DNA of 64,000 nt. It comes from Modestobacter italicus (lineage in GTDB: Bacteria > Actinomycetota > Actinomycetes > Mycobacteriales > Geodermatophilaceae). Below, piece after piece: positions 18,522-27,187 of this stretch. The notes under the pieces were generated by a model. That model did not search any database. It saw nothing but the letters and a program-made list of their open reading frames with translations, and was not told where the DNA came from. The first letter of the stretch is position 1, and each line of letters opens with the position of its first letter. The stretch spans positions 372,001 through 436,000 of the forward strand of contig NZ_JABGCJ010000002.1 in NCBI RefSeq assembly GCF_019799965.1. The letters are read 5' to 3'. A program made the translations under genes and the position numbers.

Positions 18522-19244
18522 ATGGCACCCCTCCCGTTCCCCGACGACTGGCACCGCGCGCTGGTCGTCGCCGCCCACCCCGACGACATCGAGTACGGGG
18601 CAGCAGCGGCCGTCGCGGTCTGGACGGCGGCCGGCAAGGAGGTCCACTACCTGCTGGCCACCCGCGGGGAGGCGGGCATCGCCGGGCTGCCGCCGGCCGA
18701 GGCCGGCCCGCTGCGGGAGGACGAGGAGCGCCGGTCCGCGGCGGTGGTGGGGGTCTCGGAGGTGGAGTTCCTCGACCACCGGGACGGCGTCCTGGTCGCC
18801 GACCTCGGGCTGCGCCGCGACCTGGCCGCCGCGATCCGCCGGCACCGCCCGGACCTGGTGGTCACCATGTGGGGCGGGGACGCCTGGACCGCGCCCGAGG
18901 TGTCGCCCGGTGCGCTGAACTCACCGGACCACCGGGCGCTCAGCCGCTCGGTGCTCGACGCGGTCGCCGACGCGGCGAACGAGTGGATCTTCCCCGACCT
19001 CGCCGAGACGCCGTGGTCGGGCGTGGAGTACGTCGCCGTCCACACCGTCGAGCGCCCGCCGCCACACGTCGTCGACGTCGGCGACGCGGTCGAGACCGCC
19101 GTCGCCTCCTTGACCGAGCACCGCCGGTACCTGGCGGCACTGTCCGACGACCCGGTCGAGGAGCAGGCCCGTCGACAGGTCGACATGGCGACCCTGACCG
19201 AGGACGGGCAGCGCCAGGTCGGCTTCCGGCTCTGGTGGGGATGA
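18522..19244 (+). CDS. PIG-L (LmbE-like) zinc deacetylase
   Basis: A 240-residue PIG-L family hydrolase. The zinc motif is AHPDDIEYG near residue 18 and the third ligand histidine lies in NSPDHRALS near residue 134. In actinobacteria this family includes MshB and Mca of mycothiol metabolism and many N-acetylglucosaminyl deacetylases; the sequence is shorter than MshB/Mca and I cannot choose a substrate. A CAGACT hexamer ends 7 nt before the ATG, suggesting leaderless transcription 20 nt after the MFS stop. It lies directly upstream of the RNase P RNA. Confidence 0.88.
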   Translation: MAPLPFPDDWHRALVVAAHPDDIEYGAAAAVAVWTAAGKEVHYLLATRGEAGIAGLPPAEAGPLREDEERRSAAVVGVSEVEFLDHRDGVLVADLGLRRDLAAAIRRHRPDLVVTMWGGDAWTAPEVSPGALNSPDHRALSRSVLDAVADAANEWIFPDLAETPWSGVEYVAVHTVERPPPHVVDVGDAVETAVASLTEHRRYLAALSDDPVEEQARRQVDMATLTEDGQRQVGFRLWWG

Positions 19245-19252
19245 GCAGCAGG

Positions 19253-19258
19253 TAGGCT
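19253..19258 (+). promoter_or_regulatory. -10 box TAGGCT of rnpB
   Basis: TAGGCT ends 8 nt before the 5' strand of the P1 helix of the RNase P RNA, the expected place for its -10 element. Confidence 0.6.
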
Positions 19259-19266
19259 GCCGGCAC

Positions 19267-19676
19267 GACGGACGAGTCGGCTGGGCGGTCGCGTCGGCGG
19301 GGGAGACCCTGCCGCCGAGGAACGTCCGGGCTCCACAGGGCAGGGTGGTCGTCAACAGCGACCCGGGGTGACCCGCGGGAAAGTGCCACAGAGAACAGAC
19401 CGCCAGTGCGTGCACTGGTAAGGGTGAAACGGCGGTGTAAGAGACCACCGCACACCGGGTGACCGGTGTGGCTCGGTAAACCCCACCCGGAGCAAGGTCG
19501 AAAAGGGACGGCGGCTCGCCGCCGTCCTGCGCAGGCGATCGAGGGCTGCCCGCCCGAGCCTGCGGGTGGACCGCTCGAGCCTGCCGGCAACGGCAGGCCT
19601 AGATGGATGGCCGCCCATCGGGACGCCGCGAGGCGCCCGGGGACAGAACCCGGCGTACAGGCCGACTCGTCCGTCG
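19267..19676 (+). ncRNA. rnpB: RNase P RNA, bacterial class A
   Basis: About 410 nt of RNA forming the catalytic subunit of RNase P, which trims tRNA 5' leaders. The terminal P1 helix is exact: 19267-19282 pairs with 19661-19676 over 16 bp. Universal conserved elements follow in order: GAGGAACGTCCGGGCT and ACAGGGCAGGGTGGT (19317-19351), GAAAGTGCCACAGAGAACA (19380-19398), GGTAAGGGTGAAACGG (19420-19435), GGTAAACCCCACCCGGAGCA and AAGGTCGAAAA (19474-19505), CCTAGATGGATGG (19598-19610) and ACAGAACCCGGCGTACAGGC (19643-19662). Its 3' end lies 14 nt from the convergent helR stop. Confidence 0.97.
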
Positions 19677-19689
19677 CCCTCCGCCGGGA

Positions 19690-21843
19690 TCAGCGGCTCG
19701 TGAGGACGACGAGCTGCTGGGTGGCCCGGGTCATCGACACGTAGCGGTCGACCGCGCCCGCGGTGCCGGTGCCGAGGGCCGCCGGGTCGACCAGCACGAC
19801 CAGGTCGAACTCCAGCCCCTTGGCCAGCACCGGGTCCAGCGACCGGACGCGGGGCCGCGGCGGGAACGAGGGGGCGCCGATCACGCAGGCCACCCCGTCG
19901 GCGTGCTCGGCCAGCCAGGTGTCCACCAGCGGCTCGAGCTCGGCGACCGTCCCGTGCCGGACGGGCACCCCGGTGCGGCGGACCGACGTCGGCACGTTGG
20001 CGTCCGGGAGTGCGGCGCGGATGACCGGCTGGGCCTCGGCCATGACCTCCGCCGGCGTCCGGTAGTTGATCGTCAGCGAGGCCACGGTGACCCGGTCGAT
20101 GCCGACCCGGGACAGCCGCTCCGACCAGGACTCGGGGAAGCCCCGCCGGGCCTGGGCGCGGTCGCCGACGACGGTGAAGCTGCCCGAGGGGCAACGGGAG
20201 CGCAGCATCTGCCACTCGGCGTCGGTCAGCTCCTGTGCCTCGTCCACGACCACGTGCGCGAACGGGCCGGCGAGCAGGTCCGGGTCGGGCGTGGGCAGCG
20301 CGGCGTCGTCGACCAGCGCGTCCCGCAGGTCCTGGTGGCGCAGCGTGGTCATCAGCAGCAGCTCCGAGTCGTCGGCCTCGACCAGCCGGTCGATGACGTC
20401 GGCCATCCGGCTGCGCTCGACCGCGGCGGCGGCCGCCCGCTGCCGGTTGCGGCGGGCCGTCTCCGGGTCGCCGAGCCGCTGCCGCGCCGCGTCCAGCAGC
20501 GGCAGGTCCGACACCGTCCAGCGGTGCGGGTCGGCACGCTGCAGCATCCGCACCTCGTCGTGGCCGAGCCACGGCGCGCACCGGTGCAGATAGGCCGGCA
20601 CCGACCACAGGTCCGCGACGAGGTCGGTCGCCGCGACCAGCGGCCACGCGCGGTCGAACGCCGAGCGCAGCTCCCGGTCCCGCAGCAGGGACCGGCGCAG
20701 CTCGTCGTCGTCGTGGGCGGCGCCGTGTGAGTCGACCAGGATCGTCAGCAGCGCCGACCAGACCTCCTCGCGGGCCTCGTTGTGCGGGGTGCCGGGCTCG
20801 GCGGCGGTGAACGCCTCCGCCCAGTCGTCGGCGCCGAGCCACAGGTCGCCGGCGTCGGTCTCCACCGTCGTCCCCCGGGCGGGCGGCTCCTCGTGGAACC
20901 GGACGGCGGCCTCGATCGCCGACACCAGCCCGGCGGAGGACTTCAGTCGGGCCACCGCCGGATCGGTCTCCTCGACGGCCGCGGCGCCCTCGGGGACGAT
21001 GTCGCGCAGGGTGCAGGTCTGCACGCCCTCCTCGCCGAGGTCGGGCAGGACGTCGCCGACGTAGGCCAGGTACGGCTGGTGCGGGCCGACGAACAGCACG
21101 CCTCCCCGCCCCGGTCCGAGCAGCGGGTCGGCGTAGCGCAGGTAGGCGGTGCGGTGCAGGGCGACGACGGTCTTGCCGGTGCCCGGACCGCCGTCGACGA
21201 CCAGGGCGCCGGCCGACCCTGCGCGGATGACGGCGTCCTGGTCGGCCTGGATGGTGCCGGGCACGTCGCGCATCCGGTCGGTGCGGTCGGCGCCCAGGCT
21301 GGCGATGAAGGCGGACTGGTCGTCGAGGGCGGCGTGCCCGGCCAGCGCGTCGGGGGTGAAGACCTCGTCCCAGTAGTCGGTGACCCGGCCGCGGGTCCAG
21401 CGGTACCGGCGCCGGCTGGCCAGGCCCATCGGCCGGGCGTGGGTGGCGGCGAAGAACGGCTCGGCGGCGGGGGAGCGCCAGTCGACCAGCAGCCGGCGAC
21501 CCGTGCGGTCGGTGAGGCCCACGCGCCCGACGTACACCGGCTCGGGGTCCTCGGTGTGCACGATGCGGCCGAGGCAGAGGTCCAGGCCGAACCGGCGCAG
21601 GGTGCGCAGCCGGGCGGCCAGCCGGTGGACCTCCAGATCGCGGTCCAGCGCCGCCTGCCCGGTCCCACCGGGCGCCTGGCGGACGGCGCCGAGGCGGGCC
21701 GACAGCTCGGCGACCGAGGCGGCGAGGGTCGCGCCGACCGCCGTGAGGTGCTCGGCGTCGGCGGCGATCAGGGCCGGGTCCGCCTTGGCGGCGAGGCGGT
21801 CGGGGAGGTCGAACACGTCGGCATCGCTGCAGGTCAGAGCCAT
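19690..21843 (-). CDS. helR: HelR-type RNA polymerase recycling/rifamycin protection ATPase
   Basis: A 717-residue superfamily 1 ATPase of the HelD group. An N-terminal helical arm (about 1-100) precedes a UvrD-like core with Walker A GGPGTGKTVVALHR near residue 219, Walker B VVVDEAQELTD near 534 and the late motif MTRATQQLVVL at the C terminus. HelD proteins pull stalled RNA polymerase off DNA; the HelR branch also displaces bound rifamycin. Assignment to HelR rather than plain HelD rests mainly on the perfect rifamycin-associated element 25 nt upstream of ATG 21843. An upstream in-frame start at 21882 would run into that element and is rejected. No other rifamycin gene is adjacent. Confidence 0.87.
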   Translation of the reverse strand: MALTCSDADVFDLPDRLAAKADPALIAADAEHLTAVGATLAASVAELSARLGAVRQAPGGTGQAALDRDLEVHRLAARLRTLRRFGLDLCLGRIVHTEDPEPVYVGRVGLTDRTGRRLLVDWRSPAAEPFFAATHARPMGLASRRRYRWTRGRVTDYWDEVFTPDALAGHAALDDQSAFIASLGADRTDRMRDVPGTIQADQDAVIRAGSAGALVVDGGPGTGKTVVALHRTAYLRYADPLLGPGRGGVLFVGPHQPYLAYVGDVLPDLGEEGVQTCTLRDIVPEGAAAVEETDPAVARLKSSAGLVSAIEAAVRFHEEPPARGTTVETDAGDLWLGADDWAEAFTAAEPGTPHNEAREEVWSALLTILVDSHGAAHDDDELRRSLLRDRELRSAFDRAWPLVAATDLVADLWSVPAYLHRCAPWLGHDEVRMLQRADPHRWTVSDLPLLDAARQRLGDPETARRNRQRAAAAAVERSRMADVIDRLVEADDSELLLMTTLRHQDLRDALVDDAALPTPDPDLLAGPFAHVVVDEAQELTDAEWQMLRSRCPSGSFTVVGDRAQARRGFPESWSERLSRVGIDRVTVASLTINYRTPAEVMAEAQPVIRAALPDANVPTSVRRTGVPVRHGTVAELEPLVDTWLAEHADGVACVIGAPSFPPRPRVRSLDPVLAKGLEFDLVVLVDPAALGTGTAGAVDRYVSMTRATQQLVVLTSR

Positions 21844-21868
21844 GGTCGGCGATTCTGCGCGGCACCCC

Positions 21869-21887
21869 GGGGCTTGCCGCAAGCCCC
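21869..21887. promoter_or_regulatory. rifamycin-associated element (RAE)
   Basis: GGGGCTTGCCGCAAGCCCC is a perfect 19-bp inverted repeat (9-1-9). It matches the RAE known to sit upstream of rifamycin-inactivating genes and helR in actinobacteria, where it confers rifamycin induction. On the minus strand it follows a TATAGC hexamer by 8 nt and precedes the helR ATG by 25 nt. Confidence 0.85.
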
Positions 21888-21930
21888 GAGGTGCGCTATA
21901 GCTTGGAACTGGCGGGGGAGCCTGCCCCGG

Positions 21931-22137
21931 TCAGCCCAGCGAGTCGCCGGCGACGTCGTCCACGATCGCCCGGAACGTGCGGGTGTCCACCTCGTCGTCC
22001 ACGGTGACCCGGACGATGTCGGTGACCTGCTGCCGCGACGTCGTGCGGCAGGCGCTGACCCGCGCGGCGGCGATCAGCCGCAGCTGGTGCAGGCGGGCGG
22101 TGGAGTCGGGGACCGGGGGGAGACGGCGCTCGGGCAT
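21931..22137 (-). CDS. small hypothetical protein
   Basis: A 68-residue protein with no family I recognise. It is basic in its first half (RLHQLRLIAAARVSACRTTSR) and acidic in its second (VDDEVDTRTFRAIVDDVAGD), with a predicted helix-strand pattern and no membrane segment. ATG 22137 is the start. Codon usage has the GC3 bias of neighbouring genes, which favours a real gene. It lies between the helR control region and the GGDEF-EAL gene, on the same strand as both, and could be transcribed with either or alone. Confidence 0.55.
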   Translation of the reverse strand: MPERRLPPVPDSTARLHQLRLIAAARVSACRTTSRQQVTDIVRVTVDDEVDTRTFRAIVDDVAGDSLG

Positions 22138-22243
22138 GGACGGACGGTAGGCAGTCCGTCCACCGCCGTCCGTCAGGTTCCGGCACCGTGTCGTCTCGCG
22201 TTGACCTCTCCCGCCACAACGGGCGTCAGGGCTCCCGCTGGTG

Positions 22244-24496
22244 TCAGGCCCGGACGCCGGCGCGCAGGCGTTCACGGACGGCGAGCCAGGCCTCCAGCTC
22301 CGCGGCCGGCAGCGGCGGGGAGTGCAGGAAGCCCTGGCTCTCGTCGCACTCCAGCGCACGCAGGTGCACCAGCGTGGCCGGGTCCTCGACGCCCTCGGCG
22401 ACCACCCGCAGGCCCAGCTGGTGGGCCAGCCGGACGGTGCTGGCCACGATCGCCGCCGCCCGGGCGTCGGTGAGCAGGTCGGCGGTGAACGAGCGGTCCA
22501 GCTTCAGCTCGGCCACCGGGAGCTGGTGCAGGTAGGTCAGGGACGCGTAGCCGGTGCCGAAGTCGTCGATGCTCACCGTCGTCCCGAGGTCGGCGAGCGC
22601 GGCGACCACGGCGAGGCTGCGCTCGGGGTCGCTGAGCAGCACCGTCTCGGTCACCTCCAGCACCAGCGCGGACGGCGGCAGGGCGTGCGCCCGCAACAGG
22701 TCGGCGACCCGCTGCGGCAGGCCGGTGTCCAGCAGGTTGCTGGCCGAGAGGTTGACCGAGACCCGCAGCTCGCGGCCCGCCCGGTGCCAGGTCGCCGCCT
22801 GGGCGACGGCCTGGGCCAGCACCTCGTTGGTCAGCGGGCCCATCAGCCCGTGCACCTCGGCCAGCGGCAGGAACTCGCCGGGCTGCAACAGCCCGCGGGT
22901 CGGGTGCGCCCAGCGGACGAGCGCCTCGACGCCCACGGTGCGCCCGGTCGCCACGTCGACCTGCGGCTGGTGGTGCAGCACGAGCTCGCCGCCCAGCACG
23001 CCGGCCCGGAGCTCCTCGACCAGCGCCAGCCGGCCGCTGCTGTCGCCGTGCCGGTCGGCCTCGTAGTGCACGACCCGGCTGCCCGACCGCTTGGCGTCGT
23101 ACATCGCGGCGTCGGCCTGGCGCAGCAGTGCCGCCGGCGGCACGGGTGCCCCGGCGTGGCAGGTCAGCCCGAGGCTGAGCGCGACGTGCACGGTCAGGCC
23201 GCCGACCTCGAACGGCGCGGCCATCCAGTGCTGCAGGTCCCGGTCCAGGGCAGCGGCGCGGTCGGCCGGTGACGTCCCCGGCGCCACCTGGGCGATGAGC
23301 GCGAACTCGTCGCCGCCGAGCCGGCCGAGCGAGTCGCCGGTCGCGAGCACGTGCTGCAGTCGCTGCGCCACCAGGCGCAGCAGGTCGTCGCCGGCCGAGT
23401 GCCCGAGGCCGTCGTTGACCTCCTTGAACTTGTCCAGGTCCAGCACGCCGACCACCAGGGGGGTGCCCTGCACGCACAGCTCCTCCACCCGGCGGAGCAC
23501 GGCCCGCCGGTTGGCCAGGCCGGTGAGGTCGTCGGTGAGCGCCTCCCGGCGGCTCTGGGTCAGCTGGGCCAGGTCACGGACGTTGAGCAGCAGCCGGATG
23601 CCGGCACCGGTCGCGGCGATGCCGCCGCACCAGGCCGCGGTGGCACCGGCGTCGCACAGCGCCAGCACCACCAGCACCACGGTCGAGGCGATGAGCACCA
23701 CGAAGGCGCCGATGGTCGTGGTCGAGGGGTCGGTCGTCGTCCGGGGGACCGGGGTGGGCCGGCGGACGGCGGCCACACAGAGGCAGCACGCACCGACGGC
23801 GGCCGCCGCCCAGCCCTGCGGGTGGCCCGTCGCGACGGCCGTGCCGGCGACCACCTGGGCGGCCAGCGCCGCCGTCAGCCACCAGGCGCGCGGGTCGCGG
23901 GACATCCCGGAGATGAAGGGCACCGTCGCGGCCGTGCCCAGCAGCACCAGCCCCGCAGCCGTCTGCGCCAGCGCCGGCTGCACCTGCCACCAGGAGGCCG
24001 TCGCCAGGCCGCCGCCGACGTGGCCGAGCACGGTGTCGGTGACGGCGACGACGGCCAGCACGGCGGCGACACCGAGCAAGGTGTCGCTCGGGTCGGCGAC
24101 GGCCGTGCTGTCCCGGTTCCACAGCACCATCCCGCCGTAGACCAACGGGAACGCGGCGAGGTGGGCCACGGCCAGCGGCACGGTGGTGGCGGCGCCGGCG
24201 CCGTGGCCCGCGGTGAGCGCGGTGGCGGTGGCCAGCCCGCCGGAGACCAGCCCGGTGGCGATGGCCAGGCGCTGCCACAGCGAGCGGTCGTCACCGGCGC
24301 GACGGGCCCGCCAGACCAGCAGCACGGCCACGGCGAGCTGGAGGGCGAGCGCGAGGGCCAGCAGCACGACCCCACCGGCGAGCTCGCGGCCGGGGGAGAG
24401 CGCCAGCGCGACCTGCGCGCCGGCCAGGACGCCGACGGTGCAGGCCAGCCCGCGCGGCACCCCGGCGAGGAGCTGCGGGCTGCGGGCTGCGGGCAT
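22244..24496 (-). CDS. membrane GGDEF-EAL cyclic di-GMP enzyme
   Basis: A 750-residue protein. Residues 1-315 hold about nine hydrophobic helices forming an uncharacterised membrane sensor region. A GGDEF domain follows (about 335-490) with the intact motif RLGGDEF near 391, but no RxxD inhibitory site five residues upstream (ATGD is found), so product inhibition may be absent. The EAL domain (about 500-740) keeps EALVRW near 521, SVNLSASNL, the VTETVL glutamate, DDFGTGYASL and VVAEGVED, so both cyclase and phosphodiesterase residues are present. Which activity dominates cannot be told. ATG 24496 starts it. An 8-bp inverted repeat (24524-24531 with 24547-24554) lies upstream. Confidence 0.93.
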   Translation of the reverse strand: MPAARSPQLLAGVPRGLACTVGVLAGAQVALALSPGRELAGGVVLLALALALQLAVAVLLVWRARRAGDDRSLWQRLAIATGLVSGGLATATALTAGHGAGAATTVPLAVAHLAAFPLVYGGMVLWNRDSTAVADPSDTLLGVAAVLAVVAVTDTVLGHVGGGLATASWWQVQPALAQTAAGLVLLGTAATVPFISGMSRDPRAWWLTAALAAQVVAGTAVATGHPQGWAAAAVGACCLCVAAVRRPTPVPRTTTDPSTTTIGAFVVLIASTVVLVVLALCDAGATAAWCGGIAATGAGIRLLLNVRDLAQLTQSRREALTDDLTGLANRRAVLRRVEELCVQGTPLVVGVLDLDKFKEVNDGLGHSAGDDLLRLVAQRLQHVLATGDSLGRLGGDEFALIAQVAPGTSPADRAAALDRDLQHWMAAPFEVGGLTVHVALSLGLTCHAGAPVPPAALLRQADAAMYDAKRSGSRVVHYEADRHGDSSGRLALVEELRAGVLGGELVLHHQPQVDVATGRTVGVEALVRWAHPTRGLLQPGEFLPLAEVHGLMGPLTNEVLAQAVAQAATWHRAGRELRVSVNLSASNLLDTGLPQRVADLLRAHALPPSALVLEVTETVLLSDPERSLAVVAALADLGTTVSIDDFGTGYASLTYLHQLPVAELKLDRSFTADLLTDARAAAIVASTVRLAHQLGLRVVAEGVEDPATLVHLRALECDESQGFLHSPPLPAAELEAWLAVRERLRAGVRA

Positions 24497-24674
24497 GCTG
24501 CAGTCATCGGGTGCCGTCGGAGCCGGGTGAAGCGCGATCCTGCGGATTCACCCGATGGAGCACTCCGGGGACGACGGCGGATCGCCCGGCCCGGCCGCGC
24601 GGTGGGCTCCGGACGGCCGGTCTCGTCCCCGCCCTGCAGGCCGTCCGCGGCCCCGGCTGCGCCAGGATGGTGCC

Positions 24675-25079
24675 GTGGAGGCCTGGTGGCGGGGTCTGGC
24701 CGTGGCCGCCGTCGTCGTGCTGCTGAGCTGGTCGGTGCTGGTGCTGCTGGCCCGCCGGCTGCCGCCGGGCATCGCCCGTGACCTGGCCCGGTTCCTCCCG
24801 GACTCGGTGACCGCTGTGCGGCGGCTGCGCCGGCACCCGGCGGTGCCGCGGCGGGCGAAGGGGGCGTTGCTCCTCGCCGGTCTATGGGTGCTCTCGCCGG
24901 TCGACCTCATCCCCGAGTTCCTGCCGGTCATCGGCCCGCTGGACGACGTCGTGGTGGTGGCGCTGGCGCTGCGCTACGCCGGCCGCCGGGTCCCGCGGGA
25001 CGTGCTGCTGGCGGCCTGGCCGGGGGAGCGCCGGGTCCTCGAGCGGTTGCTGGGCCCCGCGGGCGCCCCGGAGGCGTAG
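24675..25079 (+). CDS. YkvA/DUF1232 membrane protein
   Basis: A 134-residue protein with one N-terminal hydrophobic helix (about 7-27) and a DUF1232 core, recognisable from PRRAKGALLLAGLWVLSPVDLIPEFLPVIGP-type sequence (about 65-97), with the diagnostic SPVDLIPE. The function of this family is unknown; relatives occur beside transport and stress genes. GTG 24675 follows a CAGGAT hexamer by 6 nt, so it is probably leaderless. The gene is divergent from the GGDEF-EAL gene and converges on the DUF3533-like gene. Confidence 0.82.
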   Translation: MEAWWRGLAVAAVVVLLSWSVLVLLARRLPPGIARDLARFLPDSVTAVRRLRRHPAVPRRAKGALLLAGLWVLSPVDLIPEFLPVIGPLDDVVVVALALRYAGRRVPRDVLLAAWPGERRVLERLLGPAGAPEA

Positions 25080-25088
25080 GGCCGCGAC

Positions 25089-26183
25089 TCAGACGCCGAC
25101 GGCCTCCTCGATCTCCTCCTCGGTGCGGTCCTCGGCCGCGCCGTCGTCGGTCCGCCGGGCGGCGTCGGCCGGGTTGCCGGGGGCGGGGGTGGCGGCGATC
25201 CGCCGGCGCTCCACATGGCCCGCGACGGCCGCCAGGATCAGGCCGGCGACGGCCCACAGCGCGACGGTGAGCACCTGCGCGCCGACGCCGAGCGCGGGGA
25301 AGTACAGCAGCCGGCGGGCCGCCTCGACCAGGCCGGAGCCGATCCAGAAGCCGTGCAGCGAGGCGAAGAAGCCCGGCTGCACCGCCGGGGCGAAGACACC
25401 GCCGGCGGAGGTGAAGTTCAGCATCACGAACAGGCCGACCACGGTGAGCGTCGTCCACCGGCCGAGGAAGGAGTGCAGCCCGACACCGATCCAGACGACG
25501 GCGGTGACGTACAGCCAGGCCAGCAGGCCGATCTGCGGCACCGCGGCCGGCAGCGCGCCGTAGAGCGGCCCGGCGACCACGGTGGCGACCGTCGCGATGA
25601 CCGCGGCGGCGCCGAGCCCGAAGAGCAGCCGCAGTCGCATGCGCAGGCGGGCGCCCGCCGCGCCGATCGCGATCGCCGCGCTGTAGCCGCCCACCGACAG
25701 GGCGACCAGGTAGAAGAACGCCCCCTGCCCGGTGGGGTCGGTGTCGGCGGTGGGGACGACGTCGGTGACCTGCAGCGGCAGCCCCTGGTCGAGGGCGACC
25801 GGGGCGAGCATCCGCTGCACGATCGTCGCGGTGGTGTCCGACGCGGCGCTGGCGATCAGCAGGGCAGGCCGGTCGGCGTCGGGCACGTAGGCCCCGGCGA
25901 TCTCCATGTGCTCCAGCTCGGCCCGCGCCTCCTCGACGCCGGCCACGGTGCGCACGGCGGCGGCGTCGCCGAACCCGTCCTGCAGCGTCTGCGCCAGCAC
26001 GGCGACCTGCGGGCCGGTGCCGACGACGTCGAGCCGGACGCCGTGCGGCTCGGGCTGGTGGAAGGCGCCGAGATAGGCCAGGGCCATCCCCGTCGCCAGC
26101 AGGACCGGCACGACGAGGTGGCTGAGCAGGTGCCGGACCACCGTGCGGACGGGGGGCACCTCGGTTGCTGCGTGCGCGGTCAC
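25089..26183 (-). CDS. DUF3533/ABC-2-like membrane protein
   Basis: A 364-residue protein with the plan of YhgE/Pip and DUF3533 proteins: one N-terminal helix (about 18-40), a large extracytoplasmic domain (about 45-160), then five or six helices (about 165-335) and an acidic C-terminal tail. ABC-2 permease-like proteins of this type are often found without a linked ATPase, and many are controlled by a neighbouring MarR or TetR gene. GTG 26183 is the start. A long AT-rich inverted repeat separates it from the divergent MarR gene, so MarR control is likely. Possible role: export of a toxic compound. Confidence 0.78.
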   Translation of the reverse strand: MTAHAATEVPPVRTVVRHLLSHLVVPVLLATGMALAYLGAFHQPEPHGVRLDVVGTGPQVAVLAQTLQDGFGDAAAVRTVAGVEEARAELEHMEIAGAYVPDADRPALLIASAASDTTATIVQRMLAPVALDQGLPLQVTDVVPTADTDPTGQGAFFYLVALSVGGYSAAIAIGAAGARLRMRLRLLFGLGAAAVIATVATVVAGPLYGALPAAVPQIGLLAWLYVTAVVWIGVGLHSFLGRWTTLTVVGLFVMLNFTSAGGVFAPAVQPGFFASLHGFWIGSGLVEAARRLLYFPALGVGAQVLTVALWAVAGLILAAVAGHVERRRIAATPAPGNPADAARRTDDGAAEDRTEEEIEEAVGV

Positions 26184-26200
26184 TGCGCCGTCCTCACTGT

Positions 26201-26241
26201 GTTGTAAGTGGCAACTCAAACGACGAGTTGCACAATACAAC
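26201..26241. promoter_or_regulatory. AT-rich inverted repeat, probable MarR operator
   Basis: Arms GTTGTAAGTGGCAACTC (26201-26217) and GAGTTGCACAATACAAC (26225-26241) are imperfect mirror images (13 of 17 positions pair) around a 7-nt centre. The block is unusually AT-rich for this genome and fills the gap between divergent marR and the DUF3533-like gene, where both promoters must lie. Confidence 0.7.
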
Positions 26242-26256
26242 CTTCGGAGGTGGTCG

Positions 26257-26682
26257 ATGGACCGGGAGACGATCGCGGCAGGGGTCCAGCGCGAGCTGAC
26301 CGTCTTCGCCCGCCGGGTGCGCGGCCTCCCGGAGCGACTGCACCGGGAGCTGCCGTTCGTCGCGTACTCGATGCTCAGCTCGATCAGCGCCGCGGGCGGC
26401 TGCCGCAGCGTCGACCTCGCCGACCTCTACCGGCTGGACAGGTCGACGGTCAGCCGACAGGTGGGCGACCTGGAACGGCGCGGGCTGGTGACCCGGGCCG
26501 GCGACGCTTCGCGCGGGCGAGGCCGGCGGCTGAGCGTCACGGCCGCCGGCCGAGCCCTGCTCGACGAGGCAGCCGCCGCCCGGCAGGCCGAGCTGGCCCG
26601 CCGGGTGGCGGCGTGGAGCGACGAGGAGCTGGCCGCCTTCGAGGCGGCCCTGCGGCGCTACAACGCCGCCGAGCCCGACTGA
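26257..26682 (+). CDS. MarR family transcriptional regulator
   Basis: A 141-residue winged-helix regulator. The DNA-binding helix-turn-helix is visible as SVDLADLYRLDRSTVSRQVGDL-type sequence (about 50-72), followed by the wing with DASRGRGRRLSVT. Terminal helices would form the dimer interface. MarR proteins usually repress a divergent efflux or detoxification gene and are released by phenolic or oxidising ligands. ATG 26257 has GGAGG 6 nt upstream. The operator-like repeat lies between it and the DUF3533-like gene. Confidence 0.9.
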   Translation: MDRETIAAGVQRELTVFARRVRGLPERLHRELPFVAYSMLSSISAAGGCRSVDLADLYRLDRSTVSRQVGDLERRGLVTRAGDASRGRGRRLSVTAAGRALLDEAAAARQAELARRVAAWSDEELAAFEAALRRYNAAEPD

Positions 26683-26689
26683 CCGGCCC

Positions 26690-27025
26690 TCAGCGGGGCT
26701 GCGCCGGGTTGGTCGGGTCGCCCTGCGACGGCGGGTTCACCGGCGGGCCGGTGGTCGCCTCGGAGACCGGCGAGCCGCCGGAGGGTGCGGGGGCCTGCTC
26801 GGGCTGGGCGCCGGCCGGGTCGCCGCCGGAGGGCTGCACGCCCTCCGCCAGCTGGCCGAGCCGGTGGTCCATCGCCTGCACCACCTGGATGCGGTTGGCG
26901 TGGGACTTCTCGTAGCTCAGCAACGTCCGGAGGTCGTCGGCGTCCAGCGTGCGGATGCGGGAGGTGAGGCTCCCCACGGGCAGGTGGTCGTAGTCGGGCA
27001 GCGGGAGGGTGTCGTGCTCGGGCAT
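26690..27025 (-). CDS. conserved actinobacterial hypothetical protein
   Basis: A 111-residue protein. The first 60 residues (LPLPDYDHLPVGSLTSRIRTL, then a helix with ALLSYEKSHANR-like sequence) form a compact helical domain I have seen as a conserved unknown domain in actinobacteria; the rest is a proline/glycine/serine-rich tail. The actual helix text here reads LRTLLSYEKSHANRI. ATG 27025 has AAGGAG 5 nt upstream. It converges on marR. No function can be assigned. Confidence 0.75.
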   Translation of the reverse strand: MPEHDTLPLPDYDHLPVGSLTSRIRTLDADDLRTLLSYEKSHANRIQVVQAMDHRLGQLAEGVQPSGGDPAGAQPEQAPAPSGGSPVSEATTGPPVNPPSQGDPTNPAQPR

Positions 27026-27187
27026 CCCGGCTCCTTCCGATCGCGGGAACGGGTCCGGGACCGGCTACCCGGCGCGGCCGGGATGACACACGGGTGTGAA
27101 CCGGCCGGACCGGTGGGTAGGCCGCGACGACGCACGGGCCGAGCCACGGCCCCCGTACCCCGAACACGTGAAGGAGCTCCCCGTCCC

